Positions 1-8,348 of a stretch of 64,000 bases of DNA are shown here, one piece after another (positions within the stretch are counted from its first letter, which is position 1; each line of letters starts with the position of its first letter). The notes under the pieces are model-generated. The model worked only from the letters and a program-made list of their open reading frames with translations, was not told where the DNA came from and searched no databases. Origin of the DNA: Paenibacillus_G filicis (GTDB lineage Bacteria > Bacillota > Bacilli > Paenibacillales > NBRC-103111); contig NZ_JBBPCC010000005.1 in NCBI RefSeq assembly GCF_038070315.1, forward strand, positions 124,001 to 188,000. The letters are read 5' to 3'. Position numbers and translations under genes: made by a program.

Positions 1-1449
1 GACGAAGTCGAGAAAGTTGTCCCCGGTCTCCTCCTTGAACAGATGGCTCAAGTAGCTTGGGTTCATATGTATATGCTCCGCTACCCGCGTCAGGGTCAGG
101 TTCTCTCCGAGATGCTTCAGAATGAACTCGACCGCCTTCTGAATATCCGGGTGAAGCCCTTCCCGCCCTCCCGATGCGTGGCGCGGCAGCCGTACGAGCA
201 GCGCCTCCAGCGTCTCCAGCCATGGCTCCATAGCGGAATTGTCGGCCAGCGCGATCCAGTCATTGCGGCTCAGGGAAACGGCCCCCGCTTCCTCGAGCCA
301 CAGGGCCGTTCTCTGCTTCAGCGTGCCCGGATGAGGCCGGTGCGCCTTGACCGACGCAGCGAAGTCGCGCAAGCCGCCCAGCCGCTCGTCGATGTCCGGC
401 GAGCTCCAGGCCGCGCGTGCCTTACTCTCCAGCACGGCCCACCCCTGCGGGTCTATGCGGTCCCACACCTTGATCCGGAAGTCGAGATGGCGGTGGATCG
501 GCCCCTGCTCGTAGAAGGCCGCTTCAGCGGCCAGCATGGCCTCCTGAAGCGTCCTGCGCAGCGAGGAGATGCCAGAAGCGGCAGAGCCGATGCCGAATAT
601 GACCGACACGCCGAAATACTTGTGCAGCCAGCGGGTCAGCCGTTGGTGAAGCTGCTGCACGATCCCCTCGCTCTGCGCTTGGCCCTCATAGGCAGAGAGG
701 CCCAGCACCAGCATCGCTTCTCCCGGCCGGTATGGAAGCACGGTTCCCTCCGCCAGCTCCTGCACGATCTCGTAGGCGACCTGCAGCATCGTATAATCGA
801 GCAAGGCATGATCCGCTTCGGGATAGCGGGCGTAGAATTCATGACGATGCAGCACCGTCACGTAGATGCCGAGGACGACCGGTCGGGCACCTGCCGAGCC
901 TATCCAGGGAAATAGCTCGCCAAGCTGCCGGTCCCCGATATGCATGCCGCGCAGCAAATCACCGAGCGCGCGGCGGCGGATCTCCCACGCATGCTGAGCC
1001 ATCATCTGCTCCGCGTACCGGGCCCGGCTGTGCAGGCTGCGCTCCGAGCGGATCGTCTCGGCGCAGGCCCTGAGCGTATGCTCGATGTCCTCGGTGTTCA
1101 TCGGTGTTTTGAGCAGATAGCTCAGCGCCTTCAGCTCGACGGCACGCTGGGCGTAGTCGAACTCCTTGTGCGCGGTTAGCACGGCGAAGCGCACGTCAGT
1201 GAAGTCCCGCCTGAGCGTGGCGATCAGCTCCAGCCCGTCCATCACCGGCATCGTCAAGTCGGTAAGGATGAGGTCGGGCTTATGCATCGCGCATTTCTCC
1301 AGCGCCTGCTGGCCGTTGGCTGCCGTAGCGACCACCTCCATCCCGAGCAAGGACCATCGGACCTTGGAGATCAAGGTATCCAGCACCATATATTCGTCAT
1401 CGACAAGCATCACCTTCAGATTGGACTGCGTGTTCGGGAATATTAGCAT
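1..1449 (-). CDS. YesN-type response regulator, AraC output (3' end outside window)
   Basis: Response regulator of the YesM/YesN class that probably controls the divergent sugar importer. I translated it directly from the reverse strand. It begins MLIFPNTQSNLKVMLVDDEY, with the acidic pair D17/D18 and the phospho-acceptor D64 in LTDLTMPVMDG, so the receiver domain is about residues 12-130. A long middle region follows, and the visible end (EFILKHLGENLTLTRV...NPSYLSHLFKEETG) is the first half of an AraC-type HTH. The last visible codon is residue 483, and the final ~50 residues lie left of the window. The ATG at 1447-1449 is preceded by AAAGGAG at a 7-base spacing. It follows the kinase gene by 48 bases on the same strand. 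Confidence 0.92.
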   Translation of the reverse strand, partial: MLIFPNTQSNLKVMLVDDEYMVLDTLISKVRWSLLGMEVVATAANGQQALEKCAMHKPDLILTDLTMPVMDGLELIATLRRDFTDVRFAVLTAHKEFDYAQRAVELKALSYLLKTPMNTEDIEHTLRACAETIRSERSLHSRARYAEQMMAQHAWEIRRRALGDLLRGMHIGDRQLGELFPWIGSAGARPVVLGIYVTVLHRHEFYARYPEADHALLDYTMLQVAYEIVQELAEGTVLPYRPGEAMLVLGLSAYEGQAQSEGIVQQLHQRLTRWLHKYFGVSVIFGIGSAASGISSLRRTLQEAMLAAEAAFYEQGPIHRHLDFRIKVWDRIDPQGWAVLESKARAAWSSPDIDERLGGLRDFAASVKAHRPHPGTLKQRTALWLEEAGAVSLSRNDWIALADNSAMEPWLETLEALLVRLPRHASGGREGLHPDIQKAVEFILKHLGENLTLTRVAEHIHMNPSYLSHLFKEETGDNFLDFV

Positions 1450-1497
1450 CCGATCCACTCCTTTCAAGTTGGCCGTTCAGGACTGTTGGTAGCGCAT

Positions 1498-3240
1498 TCA
1501 CGTAAAAGTTCCCTGCCCCTTAGGCACGCGCATCTCGACGACAGTTCCTCCACCCGGCTCGCTAAGAACGGTCAATCCGTAGCCCGGGCCGTAGTACAGC
1601 GCCAATCGGTCGTGAATGCTCCGCACACCCATATGATAATAGCCGGACGCGCCTCTCCCCCGTTCGTCCTCCAGCAAGGTCGACAGCTTCTCCACGCTTA
1701 TGCCGACTCCGTCATCGGCAACGCGGATAAGCACCGCATCCTCCGTTTCCTCGCCGGTGATGACAATCGAACCCAGCGACAGACCCGGCAGAATGCCATG
1801 GAAGATGCTGTTCTCCACGAGCGGCTGGACCGAAAACTTCGGAACGAGCACCTGCAGCGCCTCCTCCTCGATATCCACCTCCAGCACAAACATATCCGGG
1901 AAGCGGACCGACATCAGATACCCGTAATGCCTGACGCCTTCGATCTCCTGGGATAACGGAACCAGCTCCTCGATCTTGTCCAGATGAAACTGCAGCAGCG
2001 CCACCAGGCTCGTAATCATCTGATCGACCTCGTCCGTCTGGCCTTGTCTGGACAAATAACTGATCGAATTCAACGTATTGTACAGAAAATGCGGCTGGAT
2101 CTGCGATTGCAGCACCTTCAGCTCGTAATGCTTCTTGGCCTTCTCCGAGCGGATCAGGTCCTCCATCAATTGCTTGATGCGCACAACCATCTTGTTGAAC
2201 GTACTAACCAGAAGGCCGAATTCATCATGGAAGCTGCTCTCTACCGTCGTTTGAAAGTCGCCTGCGCTTACTTTGTCCATCTTGCGCGTCAACAGCTTCA
2301 GCGGCCGGGTGATGGAACGTGACAAATAAAAGGAAATAATGAGCGACAACGGGATGCCCAGCAGGCCGATGACGAACGCATAGGTCCGGATCCAGCGGAC
2401 CGACTGGTGCAGCTTCTCTTCCTTCAGCACCGCCATCACCTGCCAGCCCCATTTGTTGCTGGTCATCCGGGTTACGTAGAGTGGGTTGCCCTCCGTATCC
2501 AGAACTTTATGGGCTTCCGCCGTGGTCTGTTCAATCAGGTCCGGAGGAAGTCCGATAAGGTCGTATTCCTTGCGGAACACGTCATAAGCGACATAAGGGT
2601 TATTCGTCGTGAGCGGACGATTCTTGGCACTGAGAATTAGCAGATCCTCCCGTGACGTATAGGTCCAATCCCCGTAAGCGGCCAATATGCCCTGAATATC
2701 GAGATCCGCCACCAGGATACCGCGATTTTCCCCCTTGGGGCCGGTCAGCCGCACAATATAGGAAATCGTATAATCGGAGACCGGGGACATGTAAGGCTCG
2801 GTCCAATACGAGGGCGACGGACTTGTCCGGTCATTGTCCAGAAAGGCTTTGACATGCTCAGCGCCCTTGATTTCCCATAGATAACCCGAGGTGCCGGTCA
2901 TCCGCCCGTCCGGGGTGACGATATATATATTTTTCACATCGTAATTCCAGAACAGCCGGTAGTTCTCCAGCAGCTTGACCGCTTCGTCCGTCCGATCCGA
3001 CAGCAGCCGTTCGTCCTTGGACAAGACCAGCATATTCGCCTGCAGATCCTTCATGAACTGGTTGAGCAGCAGATCGGTACGCTCCAGCAGATGGGACACA
3101 TAGCGCGTCTGCTCCATCGTAAACTGGCGGAACACATATTGCTGCGAGCCGTAACCCAGCAGCAGGATCAGGCTGGCGATCGAGAGAAAGGCAAGCAGGA
3201 AGATTTGGACGCCGAGATTCGGCCGTTTGAACAGATGCAT
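1498..3240 (-). CDS. YesM-type sensor histidine kinase
   Basis: Membrane sensor kinase, 580 aa, cognate to the downstream response regulator. Residues about 12-32 form an N-terminal membrane helix. An extracellular sensing region (dCache-like by family) runs to about residue 285, where a second helix (YAFVIGLLGIPLSLIISFYL) begins. A HAMP segment follows (SITRPLKLLTRKMDKVSAGD). The LytS/YesM-type H-box QIQPHFLYNTLNS contains H384. The N-box (PLVENSIFHG, about 475) and G-box (ADDGVGIS) of the ATPase domain are intact. The ATG at 3238-3240 has a GGAGGTGACC ribosome site upstream. In this family the pair usually regulates an adjacent carbohydrate importer, which fits the divergent genes at 3482-6968. 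Confidence 0.93.
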   Translation of the reverse strand: MHLFKRPNLGVQIFLLAFLSIASLILLLGYGSQQYVFRQFTMEQTRYVSHLLERTDLLLNQFMKDLQANMLVLSKDERLLSDRTDEAVKLLENYRLFWNYDVKNIYIVTPDGRMTGTSGYLWEIKGAEHVKAFLDNDRTSPSPSYWTEPYMSPVSDYTISYIVRLTGPKGENRGILVADLDIQGILAAYGDWTYTSREDLLILSAKNRPLTTNNPYVAYDVFRKEYDLIGLPPDLIEQTTAEAHKVLDTEGNPLYVTRMTSNKWGWQVMAVLKEEKLHQSVRWIRTYAFVIGLLGIPLSLIISFYLSRSITRPLKLLTRKMDKVSAGDFQTTVESSFHDEFGLLVSTFNKMVVRIKQLMEDLIRSEKAKKHYELKVLQSQIQPHFLYNTLNSISYLSRQGQTDEVDQMITSLVALLQFHLDKIEELVPLSQEIEGVRHYGYLMSVRFPDMFVLEVDIEEEALQVLVPKFSVQPLVENSIFHGILPGLSLGSIVITGEETEDAVLIRVADDGVGISVEKLSTLLEDERGRGASGYYHMGVRSIHDRLALYYGPGYGLTVLSEPGGGTVVEMRVPKGQGTFT

Positions 3241-3275
3241 CTCTCCTGGTCACCTCCTGCAAATGAAGTCGATCC

Positions 3276-3345
3276 ATTATACCCTGTAACCAGCTCTAGC
3301 GGTTACGTATTTTTTGGGCGTTCCTTTGCATGTTTTGGAACATGC
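3276..3345. promoter_or_regulatory. Divergent promoter region with two inverted repeats
   Basis: This 240-base gap separates the kinase and importer genes. On the minus strand a TATAAT box (3276-3281) sits about 30 bases before the kinase ATG. The hexamer 17 bases upstream is poor (AACCGC) and is overlapped by an inverted repeat, GTAACC (3286-3291) and GGTTAC (3301-3306). A second inverted repeat, GCATGTT-TTGG-AACATGC, lies at 3328-3345. Weak -35 elements overlapped by symmetric sites are typical of activator-dependent promoters. Binding by the YesN-like regulator is inference. Confidence 0.4.
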
Positions 3346-3481
3346 CGAACCTGCCGGACTGCCCTGAAACCATCGCAAAAATAGAAAGGTTTTCAGCAAA
3401 AACACAAAGGCTACGATGCCCTTCCATCCTCTACACTGGACCTACGGACAACTAAACTCAAACACCAAAAGGAGTAATCGG

Positions 3482-4438
3482 ATGGATGGAAATGTCTCCT
3501 CGCTGCCAACAGCGGCGAAAAGCAAGGCCGGCAGACACCGGGGCCTGCTCGCTATCTTGCTCAAGCATCGTTACCGGTATTTATTGATCGCACCGGGCCT
3601 GCTGTACGTCTTGCTGTTCCGCTACGGACCGATGTACGGCATTGTCGTCGCCTTTCAGGATTATAACGGCTTCAAGGGTATTACCGGCAGCGAATGGGTC
3701 GGGTTCAAGTGGTTCCTGACGTTTTTCAACGGTCCGGATTTCTGGCATCTGATGCGCAATACGCTGATGATCAGTCTGATGAAGATCGGCTTCGGCATGG
3801 CGCCCGACATCGTGATGGCCATTCTGCTGAACGAGGTCCGCACGCGCTGGTTCAAGCGCAGCGTACAGACGCTCACGTATATGCCCCACTTTTTATCGTG
3901 GATCATTATCTATGGCATGGTGCTGGCGTTCCTCTCCACAAGCTCGGGGCTCGTCAACCACACACTGAAGGATTGGGGCTTCGATCCGGTTCCCTTCCTC
4001 ACCTCGAACGACTGGTTCCGCTGGATTCTGGTCTTGTCTGACATCTGGAAGGACCTCGGCTGGGGCGCGATCATTTATCTGGCAGCTATCTCGGCGATCG
4101 ATCCGCAGCTCTATGAAGCGGCCGTCATGGACGGGGCGAACAAGGCGCGCCAGATGTGGCATATTACGCTTCCCGGCATCCGCAATATCTTCATTCTGAT
4201 GCTGACGCTGCGGCTTGGCAATGTGCTGGATGCCGGATTCACGCAAATTTTCGCGATGTACAATCCGCTCGTGTACGATTCGGTAGATATTATCGATACA
4301 TGGGTGTACCGGGCGGGCATTATCGAGAACAGGGTCGGCCTGGCGACCGCAGTCGGGTTGTTCAAGTCCGTCGTCGGCTTAATTCTGGTCGTCATTGCCA
4401 ACCGTGTCGCCAAAAAATTCGATTCGCAAATCTGGTAG
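3482..4438 (+). CDS. ABC sugar importer permease, LplB/YteP type
   Basis: Inner-membrane permease of a CUT1-type carbohydrate ABC importer, 318 aa. The frame is open from 3416, but the ATG at 3482 is chosen because AAGGAG lies 7 bases upstream. Six hydrophobic segments are visible, beginning YRYLLIAPGLLYVLLF. The conserved inner-membrane loop EAAVMDGANKARQMWHITLP (EAA motif, about residues 215-235) contacts the ATPase. No ATP-binding subunit is encoded nearby, and such systems in Bacillales usually share an MsmX-like ATPase encoded elsewhere (family knowledge). It is the first gene of an operon with the second permease and the binding protein. Substrate is unknown. Confidence 0.92.
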   Translation: MDGNVSSLPTAAKSKAGRHRGLLAILLKHRYRYLLIAPGLLYVLLFRYGPMYGIVVAFQDYNGFKGITGSEWVGFKWFLTFFNGPDFWHLMRNTLMISLMKIGFGMAPDIVMAILLNEVRTRWFKRSVQTLTYMPHFLSWIIIYGMVLAFLSTSSGLVNHTLKDWGFDPVPFLTSNDWFRWILVLSDIWKDLGWGAIIYLAAISAIDPQLYEAAVMDGANKARQMWHITLPGIRNIFILMLTLRLGNVLDAGFTQIFAMYNPLVYDSVDIIDTWVYRAGIIENRVGLATAVGLFKSVVGLILVVIANRVAKKFDSQIW

Positions 4439-4450
4439 GAGGGCTGCTGC

Positions 4451-5317
4451 TTGAGAGCTACAAAGGGCGAAAAGCTGTTTTATGGATTGAATTATTTCTT
4501 CTTATCCGCATGCGGGCTGCTGGCCGTGTTTCCATTTCTCTATGTGGTTGCCGTATCGGTAACGCCTTATGTGGAAGTGATCCGCCACGGCGGCTTCATC
4601 CTCATCCCGAGACAAATTACGTTCGAGGCCTACCGGCAGCTTCTCACCGAATCGGAAATTCCGCGTGCCTTCCTGAACTCCGTGTTCATTACAGTCACCT
4701 CAACGGCGCTCGGACTCGTGCTCACGACGATGCTGGCTTTCGGGCTTGCCAAGAAGTCGCTTCCCGGACGTCAGACGATTCTGCTGCTGCTGCTGTTTAC
4801 GATGTTTTTCAGCGGGGGGCTGATCCCGCAATACCTGCTGATGAAATGGCTCGGGCTGCTGAATACGTACAGTGTGCTGATTTTGTCGGGCACCCTGTCG
4901 GTCTTCAATATGTTCGTCATGAAGGGGTTCTTTGAGAATTTGCCGGACGGACTGGAGGAGGCTGCCTTGATCGATGGCGCTTCCGAGCTGCAGACGCTGT
5001 GGAAGGTCATTCTTCCCCTATCCCGTCCGGTCATGGCCACCATCGGGTTGTTCTACGCCGTCGGCCACTGGAATTCGTTCTTCGAAGCGGTGCTGTACGT
5101 CCGCGACACGACGAAGCATCCGCTCCAGCCGGTTCTTCAGAAGATGCTGATGGTGCCCGATGCGTCTGAAATTCTGGGCAGCATCGAGGATTATGTCCCG
5201 AGCGAGGCGGTGAAGATGGCGGCAGTTGTCGTCTCGATCCTGCCGATTCTGCTGGTGTACCCGTTCCTGCAAAAGCATTTTACCAAGGGGGTGCTGCTTG
5301 GATCCATCAAGGGTTAG
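4451..5317 (+). CDS. ABC sugar importer permease, LplC/YtcP type
   Basis: Second permease of the same importer, 288 aa. It begins with TTG at 4451. The AGGAGG site overlaps the stop codon of the upstream permease at 4436-4441, indicating translational coupling. Hydrophobic segments start at FFLSACGLLAVFPFLYVVAV. The EAA loop is EEAALIDGASELQTLWKVIL (about residues 171-190). The C-terminus HFTKGVLLGSIKG is typical of the LplC/YtcP subgroup. It forms a heterodimeric channel with the product of 3482-4438. Confidence 0.92.
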   Translation: MRATKGEKLFYGLNYFFLSACGLLAVFPFLYVVAVSVTPYVEVIRHGGFILIPRQITFEAYRQLLTESEIPRAFLNSVFITVTSTALGLVLTTMLAFGLAKKSLPGRQTILLLLLFTMFFSGGLIPQYLLMKWLGLLNTYSVLILSGTLSVFNMFVMKGFFENLPDGLEEAALIDGASELQTLWKVILPLSRPVMATIGLFYAVGHWNSFFEAVLYVRDTTKHPLQPVLQKMLMVPDASEILGSIEDYVPSEAVKMAAVVVSILPILLVYPFLQKHFTKGVLLGSIKG

Positions 5318-5399
5318 AATGGAATAAACGTCTGTATCAGGAAATTAGCCCGAAGGCAAGCGCATGATGACAATCAGAATGAGCGGGGGAACGTAAGCT

Positions 5400-6968
5400 A
5401 TGAGAAAATCAAGTTCGATATGGATCGCAATGAGTGTAACGGTCGCGCTTCTGGCAGGATGTTCCGGCAGCGGTGGACAGTCCGGGCAGACAACTGCTCC
5501 CGGCGCAAGCCCGGATACCGCGAAGCCGCTGACGGTCGAGATCGACCGTTGGTTTCCGTCCACGGTGGAATATCCGGCGCCGGAGAAGAATGTGGTGCTG
5601 CAGCAAGTGAAGAAGGACCTGAACATCGATCTGAAATATACAGTCACAGCAGGGAAATCCGACGACTGGCGGGCCAAGCTCGGGACGCGAGTGTCCGCCA
5701 ATGACTTGCCGGACGTCATCTATTTCTTCAATATGGCGGATTACCGGACGGCCAGCTCTCAAGGATACATTATCCCGCTGAATGATCTGCTGAACGATAA
5801 GAATATGCCGTCCAACATGAAGTGGGTCACTCCCGATATGCTGAACTCGATGACCGATGACAATGGGAAGTATTACGCAATTCCGGTGCGTCCGTCACCG
5901 TCGATTCTAGGCTATTTCATCCGCAAGGACTGGCTGGATACGCTGAATCTGAAGGTGCCGGAGACCGTCGAGGACTTTGCCCGGGTAGCTGCCGCATTCG
6001 CCAACGAAGACCCGGATCGCAACGGAAAGAAGGATACGTACGGCTTTACCGCGTCAGGCTGCATGACCTGCCAGGATTACTGGGGACTGATGGGTCCGTT
6101 CACTGGCAACATCAACCCGAATGAATTTATCGCCGACGGCGACAAGACGATCCAGGGCGGCTTTACTTCACCCCAGCTGAGATCGTACCTGCAATACATG
6201 AACAAGCTGATGAAGGACGGCGTGCTCGATCCGGATATCGCGACCAATGACGGCAACCGCAAAACCCAAAAAATTGAGCAGGGCCAAGCGGGCATCTTCA
6301 TGTATACCGGCGATTACCCGCGCAACATCGAAGCGAATATGAAGAAGCTGAATCCAAAGGCGGAGCTGGTCTACGTCCCTGCCCTGACGGGTCCGGCTGG
6401 CAAAGTGTCTCCCGTGCCGAAGTCGGGCGTCACGAACGCGATCGGCATTACGCTGAAGGCAGCTCAGGATCCCGAGAAGGTGAAGCGGATCATGGAGTTG
6501 GTCAACTGGACTTATGGCGGCATCGGCCAGGAGTTGATGCTGTTCGGCGAGGAAGGCGTCAACCATAAGAAAACGAACGGCAAAGTCTCGGAAATCATCG
6601 ACGGCAAGCAAAATGATTACCTGTCTGTCTACAACCTGAATGGAGGCATCTCTACCCTATTCAGCGATCCCGACGTTCTCAAGCTCAAATACAAGGATGC
6701 CAAGGAACTGGACGTGATCCAGCAAATGATCGCAAGCGTCGGCAAAGCAAACCCTGTATACAGCATCGGAGCCAAGGAACGGCCGGATCTGATGAACGAT
6801 ATCAAGAAATACCGCGAGGAAATGCTCGCCAAATTCATCTACGGTTCTGTTTCCACCGACGATGCCGGCTGGAATGACTACGTCAAAACCCATAACGAGA
6901 AGTACAAAGGCAATCAGGTGCGTGAAGCGATGCTGAACGACTTGAAAAAAGCAGGCGTCATTCAATAG
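5400..6968 (+). CDS. Extracellular solute-binding lipoprotein, LplA/YtcQ type
   Basis: Substrate-binding lipoprotein of the importer, 522 aa. It has a short basic start (MRKSSSIW), a hydrophobic stretch and the lipobox LLAGC, which predicts lipid attachment at Cys20 on the outer face of the membrane. A Ser/Gly-rich linker follows, then a family 1 type solute-binding fold (for example RVSANDLPDVIYFF and YYAIPVRPSPSILGYFIRKD). Its length matches the LplA/YtcQ subgroup (about 500-560 aa), which in characterised cases binds complex oligosaccharides. The actual ligand cannot be read from the sequence. It lies 82 bases after the permease gene, and a GGGGGA site precedes the ATG. Confidence 0.92.
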   Translation: MRKSSSIWIAMSVTVALLAGCSGSGGQSGQTTAPGASPDTAKPLTVEIDRWFPSTVEYPAPEKNVVLQQVKKDLNIDLKYTVTAGKSDDWRAKLGTRVSANDLPDVIYFFNMADYRTASSQGYIIPLNDLLNDKNMPSNMKWVTPDMLNSMTDDNGKYYAIPVRPSPSILGYFIRKDWLDTLNLKVPETVEDFARVAAAFANEDPDRNGKKDTYGFTASGCMTCQDYWGLMGPFTGNINPNEFIADGDKTIQGGFTSPQLRSYLQYMNKLMKDGVLDPDIATNDGNRKTQKIEQGQAGIFMYTGDYPRNIEANMKKLNPKAELVYVPALTGPAGKVSPVPKSGVTNAIGITLKAAQDPEKVKRIMELVNWTYGGIGQELMLFGEEGVNHKKTNGKVSEIIDGKQNDYLSVYNLNGGISTLFSDPDVLKLKYKDAKELDVIQQMIASVGKANPVYSIGAKERPDLMNDIKKYREEMLAKFIYGSVSTDDAGWNDYVKTHNEKYKGNQVREAMLNDLKKAGVIQ

Positions 6969-7083
6969 CGACAACAGGTTCAGCTGCCTCGGCCTCGCGC
7001 CGGTTGAAGGGAAGCCGATTCCGTGGAGAACCGGGTCCTGAAATCCGGGAGCAAACGGGAGTTAACGCAAGGGGTGAACCCTC

Positions 7084-7122
7084 ATGACCAAGATTCCGCT
7101 CAATTGGGAAGACATCCCTTAA
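7084..7122 (+). CDS. Possible 12-codon ORF or start of a lost gene
   Basis: ATG ACC AAG ... CCT TAA encodes MTKIPLNWEDIP. A good AAGGGGTGAACC sequence lies directly upstream, 115 bases after the binding-protein gene and before the hairpin at 7161. It could be a real micro-ORF, the 5' remnant of a fourth operon gene, or chance. I recognise no family. The rest of the 306-base gap (6969-7274) holds only the hairpin. Confidence 0.2.
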   Translation: MTKIPLNWEDIP

Positions 7123-7160
7123 ACGGAATCAGATAGTCATATACAAAGGATCATAGCCAG

Positions 7161-7204
7161 ACAAAGCAAAGAACACGTCCTCGGGAACGTGTTCTTTGCT
7201 TTGT
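7161..7204. terminator. Perfect 18-bp hairpin between convergent operons
   Basis: ACAAAGCAAAGAACACGT (7161-7178), an 8-base loop, and the exact reverse complement at 7187-7204. It lies between the plus-strand importer operon and the minus-strand synthase gene. The arm ends supply short U-rich tails on both strands, so it probably terminates transcription from both sides. Confidence 0.75.
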
Positions 7205-7274
7205 AGAGGCCTTGGTATGACGAGCCAAAGTTCTGCAAGATGAACCCCAGCCAGTACCGGGCTGGACTTCCAGC

Positions 7275-8093
7275 TTACCCCGTCGCGCGGCTTACAATGC
7301 TCAGCACGTCGGCACGGCTCAGCTTGCTGCCGCCAGCCTTGATCAGCTTGACCGTGGCATGCGCCAACGCAAGCGGCAGCTTGCAGAACTGCAGAGCCGG
7401 ACCCGGCTTCAGCTCTGCCGCATATTCGTCGGCTAGCTTCAGGTTGTGGTACGTGTAGCTGAGCATCTCCTCCTGCCCCCAGCCCTGCGGGTAGAAGTCG
7501 ACGCCGCGCTCCCGGTCTTCCTTGCGATTGCGCAGGATGTTGACCGCCTGCAGCCCCCGGCCGAAAGCAACCGCCTTCACGCGATCGGTCTTAACCTCTG
7601 GATCATCCCACTCCCACAGCTCGGACAGCATCTCGCCTACCATGCCCGCTACGCTGTAAGTATAATGATCCAAATCCTGCTCCGTTTCAATGCGCCACTG
7701 CTTGCCCACCCAGTCGGCCATCTCCCCGGACATCAGCGCGGTATAACGGTATACCGGTTCGCTGGTCCCGGCCGGACACAGCTCCATCCATTTGTACAGC
7801 TGCAGCGTCACCTCAGGCAGCACTCCCTGGTATGGCGCCAGCAGCTCCTTCACCCGAAGCTCAGGGCGATCGGCCTCGCTCTGGATAACGTCGCGGATCG
7901 CGTACAGCAGCTTGATCTTGGTCGGATCGTCAAGCTCAGGACGATCCTCGATCTCGTCAATCGCCCGCATGCACAGATAGGCAGCGGTTACAGCCTCCTT
8001 CAACCCCGGCTTGAGGCGGGAGATGGGGATGTAGAAGGTTCGGCTCGTTTGCTTCAACATCTTGAGCGCTTCGTTCATAGCTTTGATAATCAT
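7275..8093 (-). CDS. Squalene/phytoene synthase family protein
   Basis: All-alpha trans-isoprenyl synthase family member, 272 aa. The family condenses two farnesyl or geranylgeranyl diphosphates head to head. Visible features are the N-terminal TSRTFYIPISRLKPG and the first Asp-rich motif RAIDEIED (DxxxD intact). The second motif is NILRNRKEDRERG, where most active enzymes have NILRDxxED, so the first Asp is Asn here. No other terpenoid or carotenoid genes are adjacent. The start is ATG at 8091-8093, with GGAG only three bases before it, so the true start is slightly uncertain. It could be an active squalene-type synthase, a diphosphatase-like paralogue, or a weakly active form. Confidence 0.85.
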   Translation of the reverse strand: MIIKAMNEALKMLKQTSRTFYIPISRLKPGLKEAVTAAYLCMRAIDEIEDRPELDDPTKIKLLYAIRDVIQSEADRPELRVKELLAPYQGVLPEVTLQLYKWMELCPAGTSEPVYRYTALMSGEMADWVGKQWRIETEQDLDHYTYSVAGMVGEMLSELWEWDDPEVKTDRVKAVAFGRGLQAVNILRNRKEDRERGVDFYPQGWGQEEMLSYTYHNLKLADEYAAELKPGPALQFCKLPLALAHATVKLIKAGGSKLSRADVLSIVSRATG

Positions 8094-8288
8094 TCACTCC
8101 ATTTATGTCATGATGTCGTTCAGAGCCAGCGTTGTGCTGCAAAAAGCTCTGACTGTGGTTTCTCTTATGTCTATTTTCCTACGAATAGCTTGACAATGCA
8201 AATCTAATTATATTCAGCGTTTTTTCATCCTGCTGAGGCTTCCTCTGCACCTGCTGCCTAATTCCCTGTTTCTGTCATCATAGCAAAA

Positions 8289-8314
8289 AACACGCCTCGG
8301 TCAGGAAGCGTGTT
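8289..8314 (-). terminator. Terminator of the ADP-ribosylglycohydrolase gene
   Basis: On the minus strand, AACACGC (8314-8308), a 12-base loop and GCGTGTT (8295-8289), then TTTTGC. It lies about 35 bases after the stop codon at 8349. The remaining gap (8094-8288) shows no other gene or obvious site. Confidence 0.75.
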
Positions 8315-8348
8315 GGTGCAGAGGATGACCCGCTGTTCTTGGATTTCT

